Positions 8,690 through 15,958 of a stretch of 35,063 nt of DNA are shown one piece after another. Both the position numbers and the translations under genes were made by a program. A model generated the notes under the pieces. The model was not told the origin of the DNA. It was given only the letters and a program-made list of their open reading frames with translations, and did not search any database. Position 1 is the stretch's first letter; every line of letters starts with the position of its first letter. The stretch is from a bacterium (GTDB lineage Bacteria > Verrucomicrobiota > Verrucomicrobiia > Limisphaerales > J093): positions 1-35,063 of the forward strand of contig JAKANS010000050.1 of the NCBI GenBank assembly GCA_021823625.1, in the 5' to 3' direction.

Positions 8690-11600
8690 TCACTCCGGCC
8701 CCGCCACCGGCATCAGCACGGTGAGCGTGGTGCCTTTGCCGACCACGGATTCGACGCGCAGGCCGTGCCCCATTTCCTGGGCGAATTCATGCACCATGAA
8801 CAAGCCCAGTCCGCGACCCGGTCGGGACGACAGCGCCTTGGTGGTGAAGAACGGCTCGAAGATGCGCGGCAGATTCTCGGACGGAATGCCGCAGCCGGTA
8901 TCGCGCACGGACACGAAACCGTACGCCGGCGCCGGTTGTGGTGGCAGCACCAGACTTTCGGGCAACGTCTCCAGTCGCCCGGTGGTCACTTCGATCCGAC
9001 CCCGCCCGTCCATCGCGTCGGCGGCGTTGAAGATCAAGTTTAGCAGCATCTGTTGAACAAGGTCCGCCGCCGCGCGCACCGGCGGCAGGTCGGGCGCGAG
9101 ATGGCTCCCCACCGTGACCTCCCGCCGGAAACGGTCGCTCAACAACCGGAGCGTGTTTGTGACCACCTGATTGAGGTCGGAAGGCTTCACCTGCCGTTCG
9201 GTCGCGGTGCCGAAACCCAGCATGGCCCGCACCACATCGCTCGCCTGGTCCACCATCGTCAGGATGCGGGACACGCGGGTGAGCACCTTGTCGCGATCGG
9301 CCGGGTTGGCGGCGATGATCTGGGCGGAGCCTTTGACGATGGACAGGATGTTGTTGAAATCGTGGGCGATGCCGGCCGCCAGCGTGCCCAGTGCGGTCAT
9401 CTTCTGGCTGTGCGCCAGCGCGGCGGTGGCGCGCTGCAACTCCCGTGTCCGCGCCTCGACCTGGCGACCCACGTCGGCGTAACTGCGCCGCAGGCGCAGG
9501 TGGCGGTTGACCGCGAACCCGGCCGCCACGAACGCCAGCAGGAGCCCAAACAGCCCGGACCACACCACGCGCTGGTCGCGGTACCACGGCACCGAAACGC
9601 GAAACCCGAACGAAGGCGGCTTCAACTCGACGTTCCAGTTCCGGTCCATCGCGCGCACCTCCACGCGGTGCCGGCCTTGCGTGAGGCCGCGCAGCCGGAT
9701 GCTGCTCGCCGGCGCATAGCTGGACCATTCGCCTTCGTCGAGCCGGTGGGCGAACACGAGCCGGTTCTGCGGCGTGAAGTCCCACCGGTCGCGCGCGATG
9801 AAACTCAACACGCCCGTGCCCTCCCCGGTGGCACTACCCTGCTGTTCCCACTCGATGGCCAGCGTCCGGGGCGGCTCGAAGTCCGCCCGCGGCATGTACT
9901 GGCTCAAGCCGCGCCCGGTGCCGACCCAGAGCCGCCGCTGGCGGTCCTCGTACAGGGCGTGCGCCGCGAGGTCGGGCAGGCCCTCGCTCTCCCCCACCCC
10001 GAGCCACGCGCCGCGGTAGAACCGGTGGAGGCCGTTGTTGGCCGCGACCCACACGCTCCCGTCGCTCGTGTGCAGCAGGACGTTCGCGCGGTCCAGTGCC
10101 GAATGCACCGTGCTCCACCGCTTGCCGTCGAATTCCAGCACCTTGCCGAGTCCGGCGCACCAGATCCGGCCATCTTCCATTTCCAGCCAGCACAGGGCGC
10201 CTTCATCCACGTAACCGTCGGTGCTGCCGAAGAACTGCCAGCGCCCGTCGCGCCACCAGGCCGGGCCGGAGCTGGTGCCCAGCCACCAATCCCCATTCTG
10301 CGCGCGTTCGAGGAAAAAAACTTCCCCGCCCGTTGTGGGCAGCGCCGGGCCGGCCGTCCATTCCGCGAAGTGCCGGCCGTCGAACCGCTCGCAGCGCGGC
10401 GGATCGCCGGGCTCCGCTTCGCGCCGGGTCAACACTCGCAAGCCGCCGCCTTCGTCGCGGCCGAGCACCCGCAGCACCCGGCGGCCCGCCGGATGCCCCT
10501 GCTCCGCGAACTGGCCCGACGCCGGATCGAACCGCCACAAGCCGTTGCCGACGGTCAGGCACAGCGCCCCATCGGCCAGTGCGAACAGGCCGTCCTTGGC
10601 CTGGAAAACCGGTTCCAGTGCGGCCGGCCAGGCATGCGCCTCCCAGCGATTCTCGCGAAAACCAAACAGCCCCGCCTCCGCCGCGACCCACAGTGTCCCG
10701 TCCGCATCCTCGGCGATGCCTTGCACCAGACCGGGGGAGTTCGTGGGCAATGCGGGCGAACGCCACGCCGACGGCGCGTGCCGCAACAACCCTTCGCGCG
10801 TGGCCAGCCAGAAAACGCCGCGCGGTTGCACCGCCACATCCAGAATCTGGCCGGGCGGAAACGGCGGCGTCACCGTGACGATCCGGTTCGACTCGAAGCG
10901 CAGGAGCTGGTTCAGCGTGACGCCCCAGAACGCGTCCGCCTCGGCGTCGCGCCACGCGAAGCGCAGGTTCTCGTCCGGCACGCTTCGCGCCCGCCATTGC
11001 GTGCCGTCGAAATGCACGAGCAACCCGCGGCCGGGGGCGACCGGTTCGGCGATCGCCGTCAAACCGCCGGCGTCGTCCTCGAACGGCCGGTGCAGGTTGG
11101 CCGCGCCCAGCGTCGCGGGGACTTCGTGTCGCGCCCACACCGATCCCGGTTCGAGGCGGCGCACCGGCGCGGCAAACCGCGCCACCCCGTGCTCGGCCGT
11201 CAGCCAAAGCCCGCCGTTGGCCGCGGGGGCAAGGTCCAGGAAGCGCCCCAGCCGCAGTTCCTCGGCTTGTTCCAACTCCTTGAAGCTGCGCTCGACGGAG
11301 CGGAACTGCACCAGCCGGTCGGGCAATATCATCAGCACCCGGTCTTCCTCGGCGGGGAAAAGGGTGGGCGAGCGGCCGGCGCGGAGTTGGTTCAATTCGG
11401 CCGCCGTCAGGCGGTTGGTCAGCGGGTAGGCGACCCACTCGTTGCCCACGAAGCCGAGCAGTCCGTCATCGTACACCGCCCAGACCCGGCCGGCGCGACT
11501 TTGATAGACGCGGTAAATGCGCTGCACCGGCGTGGGAATGTGCTGGATCAAGTAGCCGTCCAGCATGCTGATGGCGTTCACCTCGCCGTGCTTCACCCAC

Positions 11601-11767
11601 ACGCTGCCCCGCGGGCTGACGGTGACCGCCGTGCTCAACGATTCGCTCAGGCCGTCGGCGGCCTTGTACAACCGCCACTGGTCTGTCCGGCCGGCCACCG
11701 CCAGGCCCACGAGCGTGGCCAGGGCCCAATGCCACGTCCGCCACGCCGACTCCCCGGCCCGGCGCAT
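8690..11767 (-). CDS. two-component sensor histidine kinase with propeller sensor
   Basis: Membrane sensor kinase. ATG 11767 is chosen because GAGG stands 5 bases upstream and the product then begins with a short basic leader and a hydrophobic segment; an in-frame ATG at 11797 would add 10 residues. The periplasmic part has two-component-regulator propeller repeats (for example DGTLWVAAEAGLFGF and DGSVWVAANNGLHRFYRG), then a Y_Y_Y domain ending near GYRHVEV-like RHRVEVRAMDRNW, a transmembrane helix (VVWSGLFGLLLAFVAAGFAV) and a coiled linker. The kinase core shows the H-box AAGIAHDFNN (phospho-His at about 802), N-box LLNLIFNAADAM, G1 DTGCGI and G2 GRGLGLFMV. There is no receiver domain and no response regulator in the window. 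The ligand is unknown; glycans are typical for this architecture. Confidence 0.93.
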   Translation of the reverse strand: MRRAGESAWRTWHWALATLVGLAVAGRTDQWRLYKAADGLSESLSTAVTVSPRGSVWVKHGEVNAISMLDGYLIQHIPTPVQRIYRVYQSRAGRVWAVYDDGLLGFVGNEWVAYPLTNRLTAAELNQLRAGRSPTLFPAEEDRVLMILPDRLVQFRSVERSFKELEQAEELRLGRFLDLAPAANGGLWLTAEHGVARFAAPVRRLEPGSVWARHEVPATLGAANLHRPFEDDAGGLTAIAEPVAPGRGLLVHFDGTQWRARSVPDENLRFAWRDAEADAFWGVTLNQLLRFESNRIVTVTPPFPPGQILDVAVQPRGVFWLATREGLLRHAPSAWRSPALPTNSPGLVQGIAEDADGTLWVAAEAGLFGFRENRWEAHAWPAALEPVFQAKDGLFALADGALCLTVGNGLWRFDPASGQFAEQGHPAGRRVLRVLGRDEGGGLRVLTRREAEPGDPPRCERFDGRHFAEWTAGPALPTTGGEVFFLERAQNGDWWLGTSSGPAWWRDGRWQFFGSTDGYVDEGALCWLEMEDGRIWCAGLGKVLEFDGKRWSTVHSALDRANVLLHTSDGSVWVAANNGLHRFYRGAWLGVGESEGLPDLAAHALYEDRQRRLWVGTGRGLSQYMPRADFEPPRTLAIEWEQQGSATGEGTGVLSFIARDRWDFTPQNRLVFAHRLDEGEWSSYAPASSIRLRGLTQGRHRVEVRAMDRNWNVELKPPSFGFRVSVPWYRDQRVVWSGLFGLLLAFVAAGFAVNRHLRLRRSYADVGRQVEARTRELQRATAALAHSQKMTALGTLAAGIAHDFNNILSIVKGSAQIIAANPADRDKVLTRVSRILTMVDQASDVVRAMLGFGTATERQVKPSDLNQVVTNTLRLLSDRFRREVTVGSHLAPDLPPVRAAADLVQQMLLNLIFNAADAMDGRGRIEVTTGRLETLPESLVLPPQPAPAYGFVSVRDTGCGIPSENLPRIFEPFFTTKALSSRPGRGLGLFMVHEFAQEMGHGLRVESVVGKGTTLTVLMPVAGPE

Positions 11768-11995
11768 GCGGGCCTCATTGTCCGAGAGTTCACCCATGCC
11801 GGTCGCCCGCCGCCTTGCCGCTGACGGAAAATCCTAAACGTGCCATGCGCGAGTTCTTACCACCCGCAGGCGGGAACACTCCAGCCCCAACCGCTGCGCG
11901 GCCGCCGCCGGTGATCACGGTTCAAAAGTTGCGCACGCCGGCGCAAGCCGGTTGTGGTTCCCGCGATTCTCGTGCAGCTTCCAGCCCGTTTACGC

Positions 11996-13495
11996 ATGAA
12001 AAGCATCATCGCACGCAGTGTGGCGGTCCTGAACCTGTTCGCGGGAGCCGCTTCCGTTTTGGCCGACGATACTCCCGGTGCCTTGCCCCGCAGCACGCCG
12101 GAGGCGCTAGGCATCGCGTCCGCCGCCATCCTCGACTTCGTCGAAACCGCCGACCGGCAGATCGACGCCCTGCACAGCTTCATGCTGGTCCGCCACGGAC
12201 ACGTCGTGGCCGCAGGCTGGTGGGCGCCGTACGCCGCGCAAAGCCCGCACGAGTTGTACTCGTTGAGCAAAAGCTTCACCTCGACCGCCATCGGCCTGGC
12301 GGTCGCCGAAGGCAAGCTGAGCATTGACGACACCGTCCTTTCCTTCTTCCCCGAGGACGCGCCGGCCGACCCGAGCGCGCAGCTCAAGGAGATGCGCCTC
12401 CGCGACCTGCTGTGCATGTCCACCGGCCACGAAAAGGAGCCGCCGACCGGCCGCGACGTCGTTTCGCCGAAGACCTTCCTCGCCCAGCCGGTGCCGTTCA
12501 AACCGGGCACCCGGTTCCTCTACAACACGGCCGCCACCTTCATGCTTTCGGCGATCGTGCAAAAGGCCACCGGCCAGACGGTGCTCGACTACTTGAAACC
12601 GCGGTTGTTCGCGCCGCTCGGCATCGCGGACCCGACTTGGGAAACCAACTTCCAAGGCATCTCGCTGGGCGGTTATGGCCTGAGCGTGTGCACCGAAGAC
12701 ATCGCGCGCTTCGGCCAACTCTACCTGCAAAAAGGCCAATGGCACGGAAAGCAAATCCTGCCCGCGGCGTGGGTCGAGGCCGCCACTGCCCGCCAGACCT
12801 CGAATGGCAGCAACCCGAAAAGCGATTGGGACCAGGGCTACGGTTTCCAGTTCTGGCGCTGCCGGCACGGCGCTTACCGCGGCGACGGCGCGTTCGGGCA
12901 GTATTGCCTCGTCATGCCCGAGCAGGACGCAGTGCTCGCGATCACCAGCGGCGTGCGCGACATGCAGGCGGTGTTGAACCTCGTGTGGGACAAGCTGCTC
13001 CCCGCCATGCGGCCCGGCCGGCTCCCGAAAAACGCGGCGATGCAGAAACGGCTCGCGGAGCGGCTGGCCAGCCTGACCTTGCCCACGCCGGCTGGCGCCG
13101 TGTCATCGCCGCTCCTGCCCAAGCTTGCCGGCAAGTCATTCGTGTTCCCGGCCAACGACCGGAAGCTCGACGCGATCGCTTTGGAGCCGGGGCCCGGAGC
13201 CGATGCGGTGACGCTGGTCGCAACTTCCAACGGCACCGCCACGCGGCTGGTCTGTGGCCAGGGCCGGTGGGTGAAAGGCCGCTTTGCGTTGGGTGCCGGT
13301 CCCGAACGGGCGGTGGCCGCCAGCGGCACCTGGGTGGCGGACGACACCTTCGAAGCGAAGCTCTGGTACTACGAGACACCGTTCAGCCTGACGGTGAAAT
13401 TGCGCTTCGCCGGCGATCAGGTGTTCCACGACTCGGAATTCAACGTCTCCTTCGGCCCGACGCGGCAGCCGCAACTGGTGGGTCGCGCCAAGTGA
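11996..13495 (+). CDS. secreted serine hydrolase, beta-lactamase/CubicO fold
   Basis: Exported hydrolase of the class C beta-lactamase/esterase superfamily (499 residues). ATG 11996 gives a clean signal peptide (MKSIIARSVAVLNLFAGAAS then VLADD); the GTG at 11954 adds an unlikely leader. The catalytic SxxK motif is SLSKSF at about residue 89. RFLYNTAATFML is the usual position of the second motif, with Tyr as candidate general base, and RGDGAFGQY stands where HxG is expected. The last 120 residues form a beta-rich C-terminal domain. Superfamily membership does not predict antibiotic resistance; esterase or peptidase activity is equally likely. It is divergent from the sensor kinase, with 200 bases between them. 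Confidence 0.9.
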   Translation: MKSIIARSVAVLNLFAGAASVLADDTPGALPRSTPEALGIASAAILDFVETADRQIDALHSFMLVRHGHVVAAGWWAPYAAQSPHELYSLSKSFTSTAIGLAVAEGKLSIDDTVLSFFPEDAPADPSAQLKEMRLRDLLCMSTGHEKEPPTGRDVVSPKTFLAQPVPFKPGTRFLYNTAATFMLSAIVQKATGQTVLDYLKPRLFAPLGIADPTWETNFQGISLGGYGLSVCTEDIARFGQLYLQKGQWHGKQILPAAWVEAATARQTSNGSNPKSDWDQGYGFQFWRCRHGAYRGDGAFGQYCLVMPEQDAVLAITSGVRDMQAVLNLVWDKLLPAMRPGRLPKNAAMQKRLAERLASLTLPTPAGAVSSPLLPKLAGKSFVFPANDRKLDAIALEPGPGADAVTLVATSNGTATRLVCGQGRWVKGRFALGAGPERAVAASGTWVADDTFEAKLWYYETPFSLTVKLRFAGDQVFHDSEFNVSFGPTRQPQLVGRAK

Positions 13496-13511
13496 GCGGC
13501 CGCGGTTAAAC

Positions 13512-13579
13512 CCGAAAACCGAAGTGGACTGGGGAGCGCACACGGCCCGCGTGCGGTTTTCGGTGCCCGCGCCGAAAAC
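13512..13579. repeat. compound palindromic element with competing stems
   Basis: CCGAAAACCG (13512-13521) can pair with CGGTTTTCGG (13554-13563). Inside that loop CGCAC (13537-13541) pairs with GTGCG (13551-13555). The same GTTTTCGG (13556-13563) can instead pair with CCGAAAAC (13572-13579). The segment GACTGGGGAGCGCAC followed by two hairpins resembles, from memory, dispersed repeats of other Verrucomicrobiota genomes; I cannot verify that here. Confidence 0.55.
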
Positions 13580-13633
13580 GGCTTGCGCCGGAAACCGGGC
13601 GGCCAACGGCCAGGCCGGCGCGTGGCCCCGGCG

Positions 13634-13654
13634 CTGGACGCGCGGCGCGTCCAG
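13634..13654. repeat. perfect hairpin, 9-bp stem
   Basis: CTGGACGCG-CGG-CGCGTCCAG is a perfect 9-bp inverted repeat with a 3-base loop. It is separated by one base from the next perfect inverted repeat (13656-13675), forming a tandem pair. Confidence 0.6.
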
Positions 13655-13655
13655 C

Positions 13656-13675
13656 CACACCCGCGGGCGGGTGTG
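13656..13675. repeat. perfect inverted repeat, 9-bp arms
   Basis: CACACCCGC-GG-GCGGGTGTG is a perfect inverted repeat with 9-bp arms, adjoining the one at 13634-13654. No T-run follows on either strand. Confidence 0.6.
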
Positions 13676-13800
13676 CTCCCCGACTTCGGAATTCGGGTTA
13701 AATGGCAGGCGGGCACAGCTCGCCACCGTGAACGTCCTCTGGCTGGTTGCCGGCCGGTCTTGGAGTTTCGGCGGACACTGCCGGTGTTCCAGTAAGCACC

Positions 13801-13830
13801 AAAGAAAAAGGCCCGGCGTGTGCCGGGCCT
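13801..13830 (-). terminator. intrinsic terminator of xylA
   Basis: On the minus strand AGGCCCGGC-ACAC-GCCGGGCCT forms a perfect 9-bp GC-rich stem with a 4-base loop, followed directly by TTTTCTTT. It begins 28 bases after the xylA stop codon. This is the clearest rho-independent terminator in the window. Confidence 0.9.
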
Positions 13831-13857
13831 CGACGTTCTCGACGCGGGCAGCGGTGT

Positions 13858-14898
13858 TTACTTGCCCATCAAGTGTTCCAGCACGAGCTGGTCCAGCGCC
13901 GCGTAATTGCGGTCGGCGATCAGCTTTTGCGCCTCCGCCTCCGGGAAGGTGCGCGCCTTTTCGACCAGGCGCAGGAACGTGCGGCGGCTGTTCTCGAGGT
14001 GCGCCGTCCAGTGCTCGACCTTCGTCGTGCGAAACGGATGCACGTCGAACGCCACATATTCGCCCTTGCTGCCATACTTGTTCCGCTCCAGCGCGCGCAC
14101 CTGGTTGAACGCCACCCGCAGGTTCGCCGAGCCGAACGGCTTGTCCTGGTCGAACTTCAGTCCGTTCTGGTCGTTGAGGTGGAGCGACCACAACTTGCCG
14201 AAGGTGCAGGCGAAATCGATTTCGTCCGCCGGGTCCAGCCCCGCCAGCAGCGCGTGCGCGGATTCGATGAGGCACCCGACGCGCTTGGGATCGGCCGTGA
14301 GATTCGACAATGCCAGCGCGTGGCCAATCGTGGGGATGTACGCGAGGTCCATCGGCTCGTTCGGCTTCGGCTCGATGGCGATCCGCACCTTCTTGTCGTG
14401 CGCCAGCATCTTGTCGATGGCGGCGACCAGGTAATCGAAGCAGCGCCGCGCGTTCTTGCTCTCGCGGATGTAGCTGCCTTCGCGCGCCAGCCACAGCACG
14501 ATCAGGTCGCAGTCCAGATAGTTCGCGATGTCGATGCAGCGGAGCGAGCGCTCGATGGCGTACTGGCGGCACTTGGGATCGTTGCTGGTGTAGCCGCCAT
14601 CAATGGTGCGCGGATCGAACCACAGGCGCGGCGCGACGATCTCGGCCACCACGCCGGCATCGGCGAGCTTCTTCTTCAACTCCTTGGATTCGGCCTTGAG
14701 CTGGGCGTCGGACTTGTTGTCCACGTCCGGCACGGCGTCGTCGTCGTGGAACATCATCGCGTCGAAGCCGAGTTTTTTGAGCTGGCCGAGTTTCCAGTCG
14801 AACGACTGGACGGGGCGGGTGGGCGGGCCGTAAGGATCCTGGCCTTCGCTGAGGTTCCAGGGGCCGAAGCAGAATTTGTAAGCGTTGTTCTTTGCCAT
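13858..14898 (-). CDS. xylA: xylose isomerase-like TIM-barrel protein
   Basis: Homologue of the shorter (Streptomyces-type) xylose isomerase, a cytoplasmic two-metal aldose-ketose isomerase. At 346 residues it is shorter than that family's roughly 390, mainly at the C-terminal arm. ATG 14898 gives the start MAKNNAYKFCFGPWNL. Seen are FHDDDAVPD (His51, Asp54), the signature IEPKPNEP (Glu176, Lys178), ESAH (Glu212, His215), KFDQD (Asp250, Asp252) and FDVHPFRT (Asp285). The spacing matches Streptomyces XylA, but the residue at the Asp245 metal position is His240 (WSLHLNDQ in place of HIDLN). Activity on xylose is therefore uncertain; another sugar or altered metal use is possible. It ends at a strong intrinsic terminator. 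Confidence 0.85.
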   Translation of the reverse strand: MAKNNAYKFCFGPWNLSEGQDPYGPPTRPVQSFDWKLGQLKKLGFDAMMFHDDDAVPDVDNKSDAQLKAESKELKKKLADAGVVAEIVAPRLWFDPRTIDGGYTSNDPKCRQYAIERSLRCIDIANYLDCDLIVLWLAREGSYIRESKNARRCFDYLVAAIDKMLAHDKKVRIAIEPKPNEPMDLAYIPTIGHALALSNLTADPKRVGCLIESAHALLAGLDPADEIDFACTFGKLWSLHLNDQNGLKFDQDKPFGSANLRVAFNQVRALERNKYGSKGEYVAFDVHPFRTTKVEHWTAHLENSRRTFLRLVEKARTFPEAEAQKLIADRNYAALDQLVLEHLMGK

Positions 14899-15157
14899 AG
14901 GACGTTCGCGAGGAGCGTACGAAGCAGCCACGGTTTGACGAGCAAAAAGGCTGGAAAGCGACCGGGCGAACCGATTGCCGGGGACGAAGCGCCGCCTGGC
15001 TGGGCAAAACGTTGCCCGGCGCCGGAGCAGGCGCGGGGAACAGCCGCTGTCGGGCTGACGGCGGATGGCGGTGGTCTGGGGGCGGTGTTGTTCCACCGGC
15101 TGACCCGGCGGGCGCCGTTTATGGCGGCACAGCGGAGACGCCGGCGCGCCACGCACT

Positions 15158-15844
15158 CTACCGGTGCGGACCGAAGACGCTCGCGAAGATGACCTCCTTG
15201 ATTTTCCAAATCAGCGACATGGTGAGCGCCACCGGCAGCAACACCAGGATCAGGAGGAAGCCGAGGCCGAAGTGGACCGCCAGGCTCGCCGCCAAGACCA
15301 GCCAGGGCGGCGGCGTTTGGATCTGGAGGATTCCCAGCCCCAAGGCGGTGCAGACGAAGGTCGCGCCGAGCAGACCGAGGTTCAGGTTCGTGAACAGGCG
15401 CGCTTCGAGCCGGAGCGTTTCGTCGGGCAGCATGGCGGCGAGACGCTGGAGCGCGAGGTTCAGCGTGAAGAGAAAGAACAGCCCGGTCAGCGCCATCACC
15501 GCCACCGCGAGCTGGTAGTGGAGCACGCCGGGCAGCAGCTTCCACCAATACAAAAACGGCGCGAGCCCGAGGTTCACCACCGCCAGGAGTTTCGCGCGGT
15601 CAAGGGCGTGGGTCCACACGCGCTCCTGGGGACGGAAGCAACCCACGAGCACCAAGCCGTAAAGCAGCGCGGCGTTCGCCAGCACGGGCGGGAACAGACC
15701 GAACGCGCCCAGGAGGCTGGTGCGCGCGGTCTGGACGCAGACCACCAACGCGATCGGCAGGCCCCAGAACAGCGTGGACAACCCGCGGACCAACCGCCCC
15801 AGCGACTTCATCAAGTCGGCCTCGGTTGGATCGGCGGCGGGCAT
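15158..15844 (-). CDS. multi-pass membrane protein of unknown function
   Basis: Not recognised. The product is 228 residues from ATG 15844 (MPAADPTEADLMKSLGRLVR); a GTG at 15871 could add nine residues. About six hydrophobic helices are visible, including LFWGLPIALVVCVQTA, LANAALLYGLVLVG, LAVAVMALTGLFFLFTLNLA and a long C-terminal one (FGLGFLLILVLLPVALTMSL). The basic ends KIKEV and RLVRG suggest cytoplasmic termini. It follows speA on the same strand at 114 bases, so cotranscription is possible. Nothing in the sequence indicates a substrate. Confidence 0.75.
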   Translation of the reverse strand: MPAADPTEADLMKSLGRLVRGLSTLFWGLPIALVVCVQTARTSLLGAFGLFPPVLANAALLYGLVLVGCFRPQERVWTHALDRAKLLAVVNLGLAPFLYWWKLLPGVLHYQLAVAVMALTGLFFLFTLNLALQRLAAMLPDETLRLEARLFTNLNLGLLGATFVCTALGLGILQIQTPPPWLVLAASLAVHFGLGFLLILVLLPVALTMSLIWKIKEVIFASVFGPHR

Positions 15845-15958
15845 CGGCGAGGAACTGTACACGCCGCTCACGGCCGGCCGGCCCGGCGGGGCGAGGCGCG
15901 GCGACGCGGCGGAAGCGCGGTGGCGGTGGATGTCATGAAGGCGAGGGGCCGGACGGTG

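Larger units (their letters stand above)
13496..13857. other. non-coding spacer: palindrome cluster and terminator
   Basis: No gene is supported between the serine hydrolase (+) and xylA (-), which converge here. The spacer holds four strong inverted repeats at 13512-13675 (listed separately), a stretch without clear structure at 13676-13800, and the intrinsic terminator of xylA at 13801-13830. Open frames crossing it on the minus strand are antisense shadows of the hydrolase. Confidence 0.65.

Noticed and set aside
9053..11824. 923-residue open frame on + opposite the sensor kinase
   Set aside because: Antisense shadow of a high-GC gene: composition dominated by Arg, Pro, Gly, His and Gln, with no domain, while the minus strand holds a clear histidine kinase.
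11996..13495. Beta-lactamase antibiotic-resistance gene
   Set aside because: SxxK fold and signal peptide fit, but the sequence resembles CubicO-type esterases, and nothing indicates a drug substrate or mobile context.
13136..14572. 478-residue minus-strand frame covering the end of the serine hydrolase, the palindrome cluster and part of xylA
   Set aside because: Runs through a strong intrinsic terminator and is out of frame with xylA; no domain.
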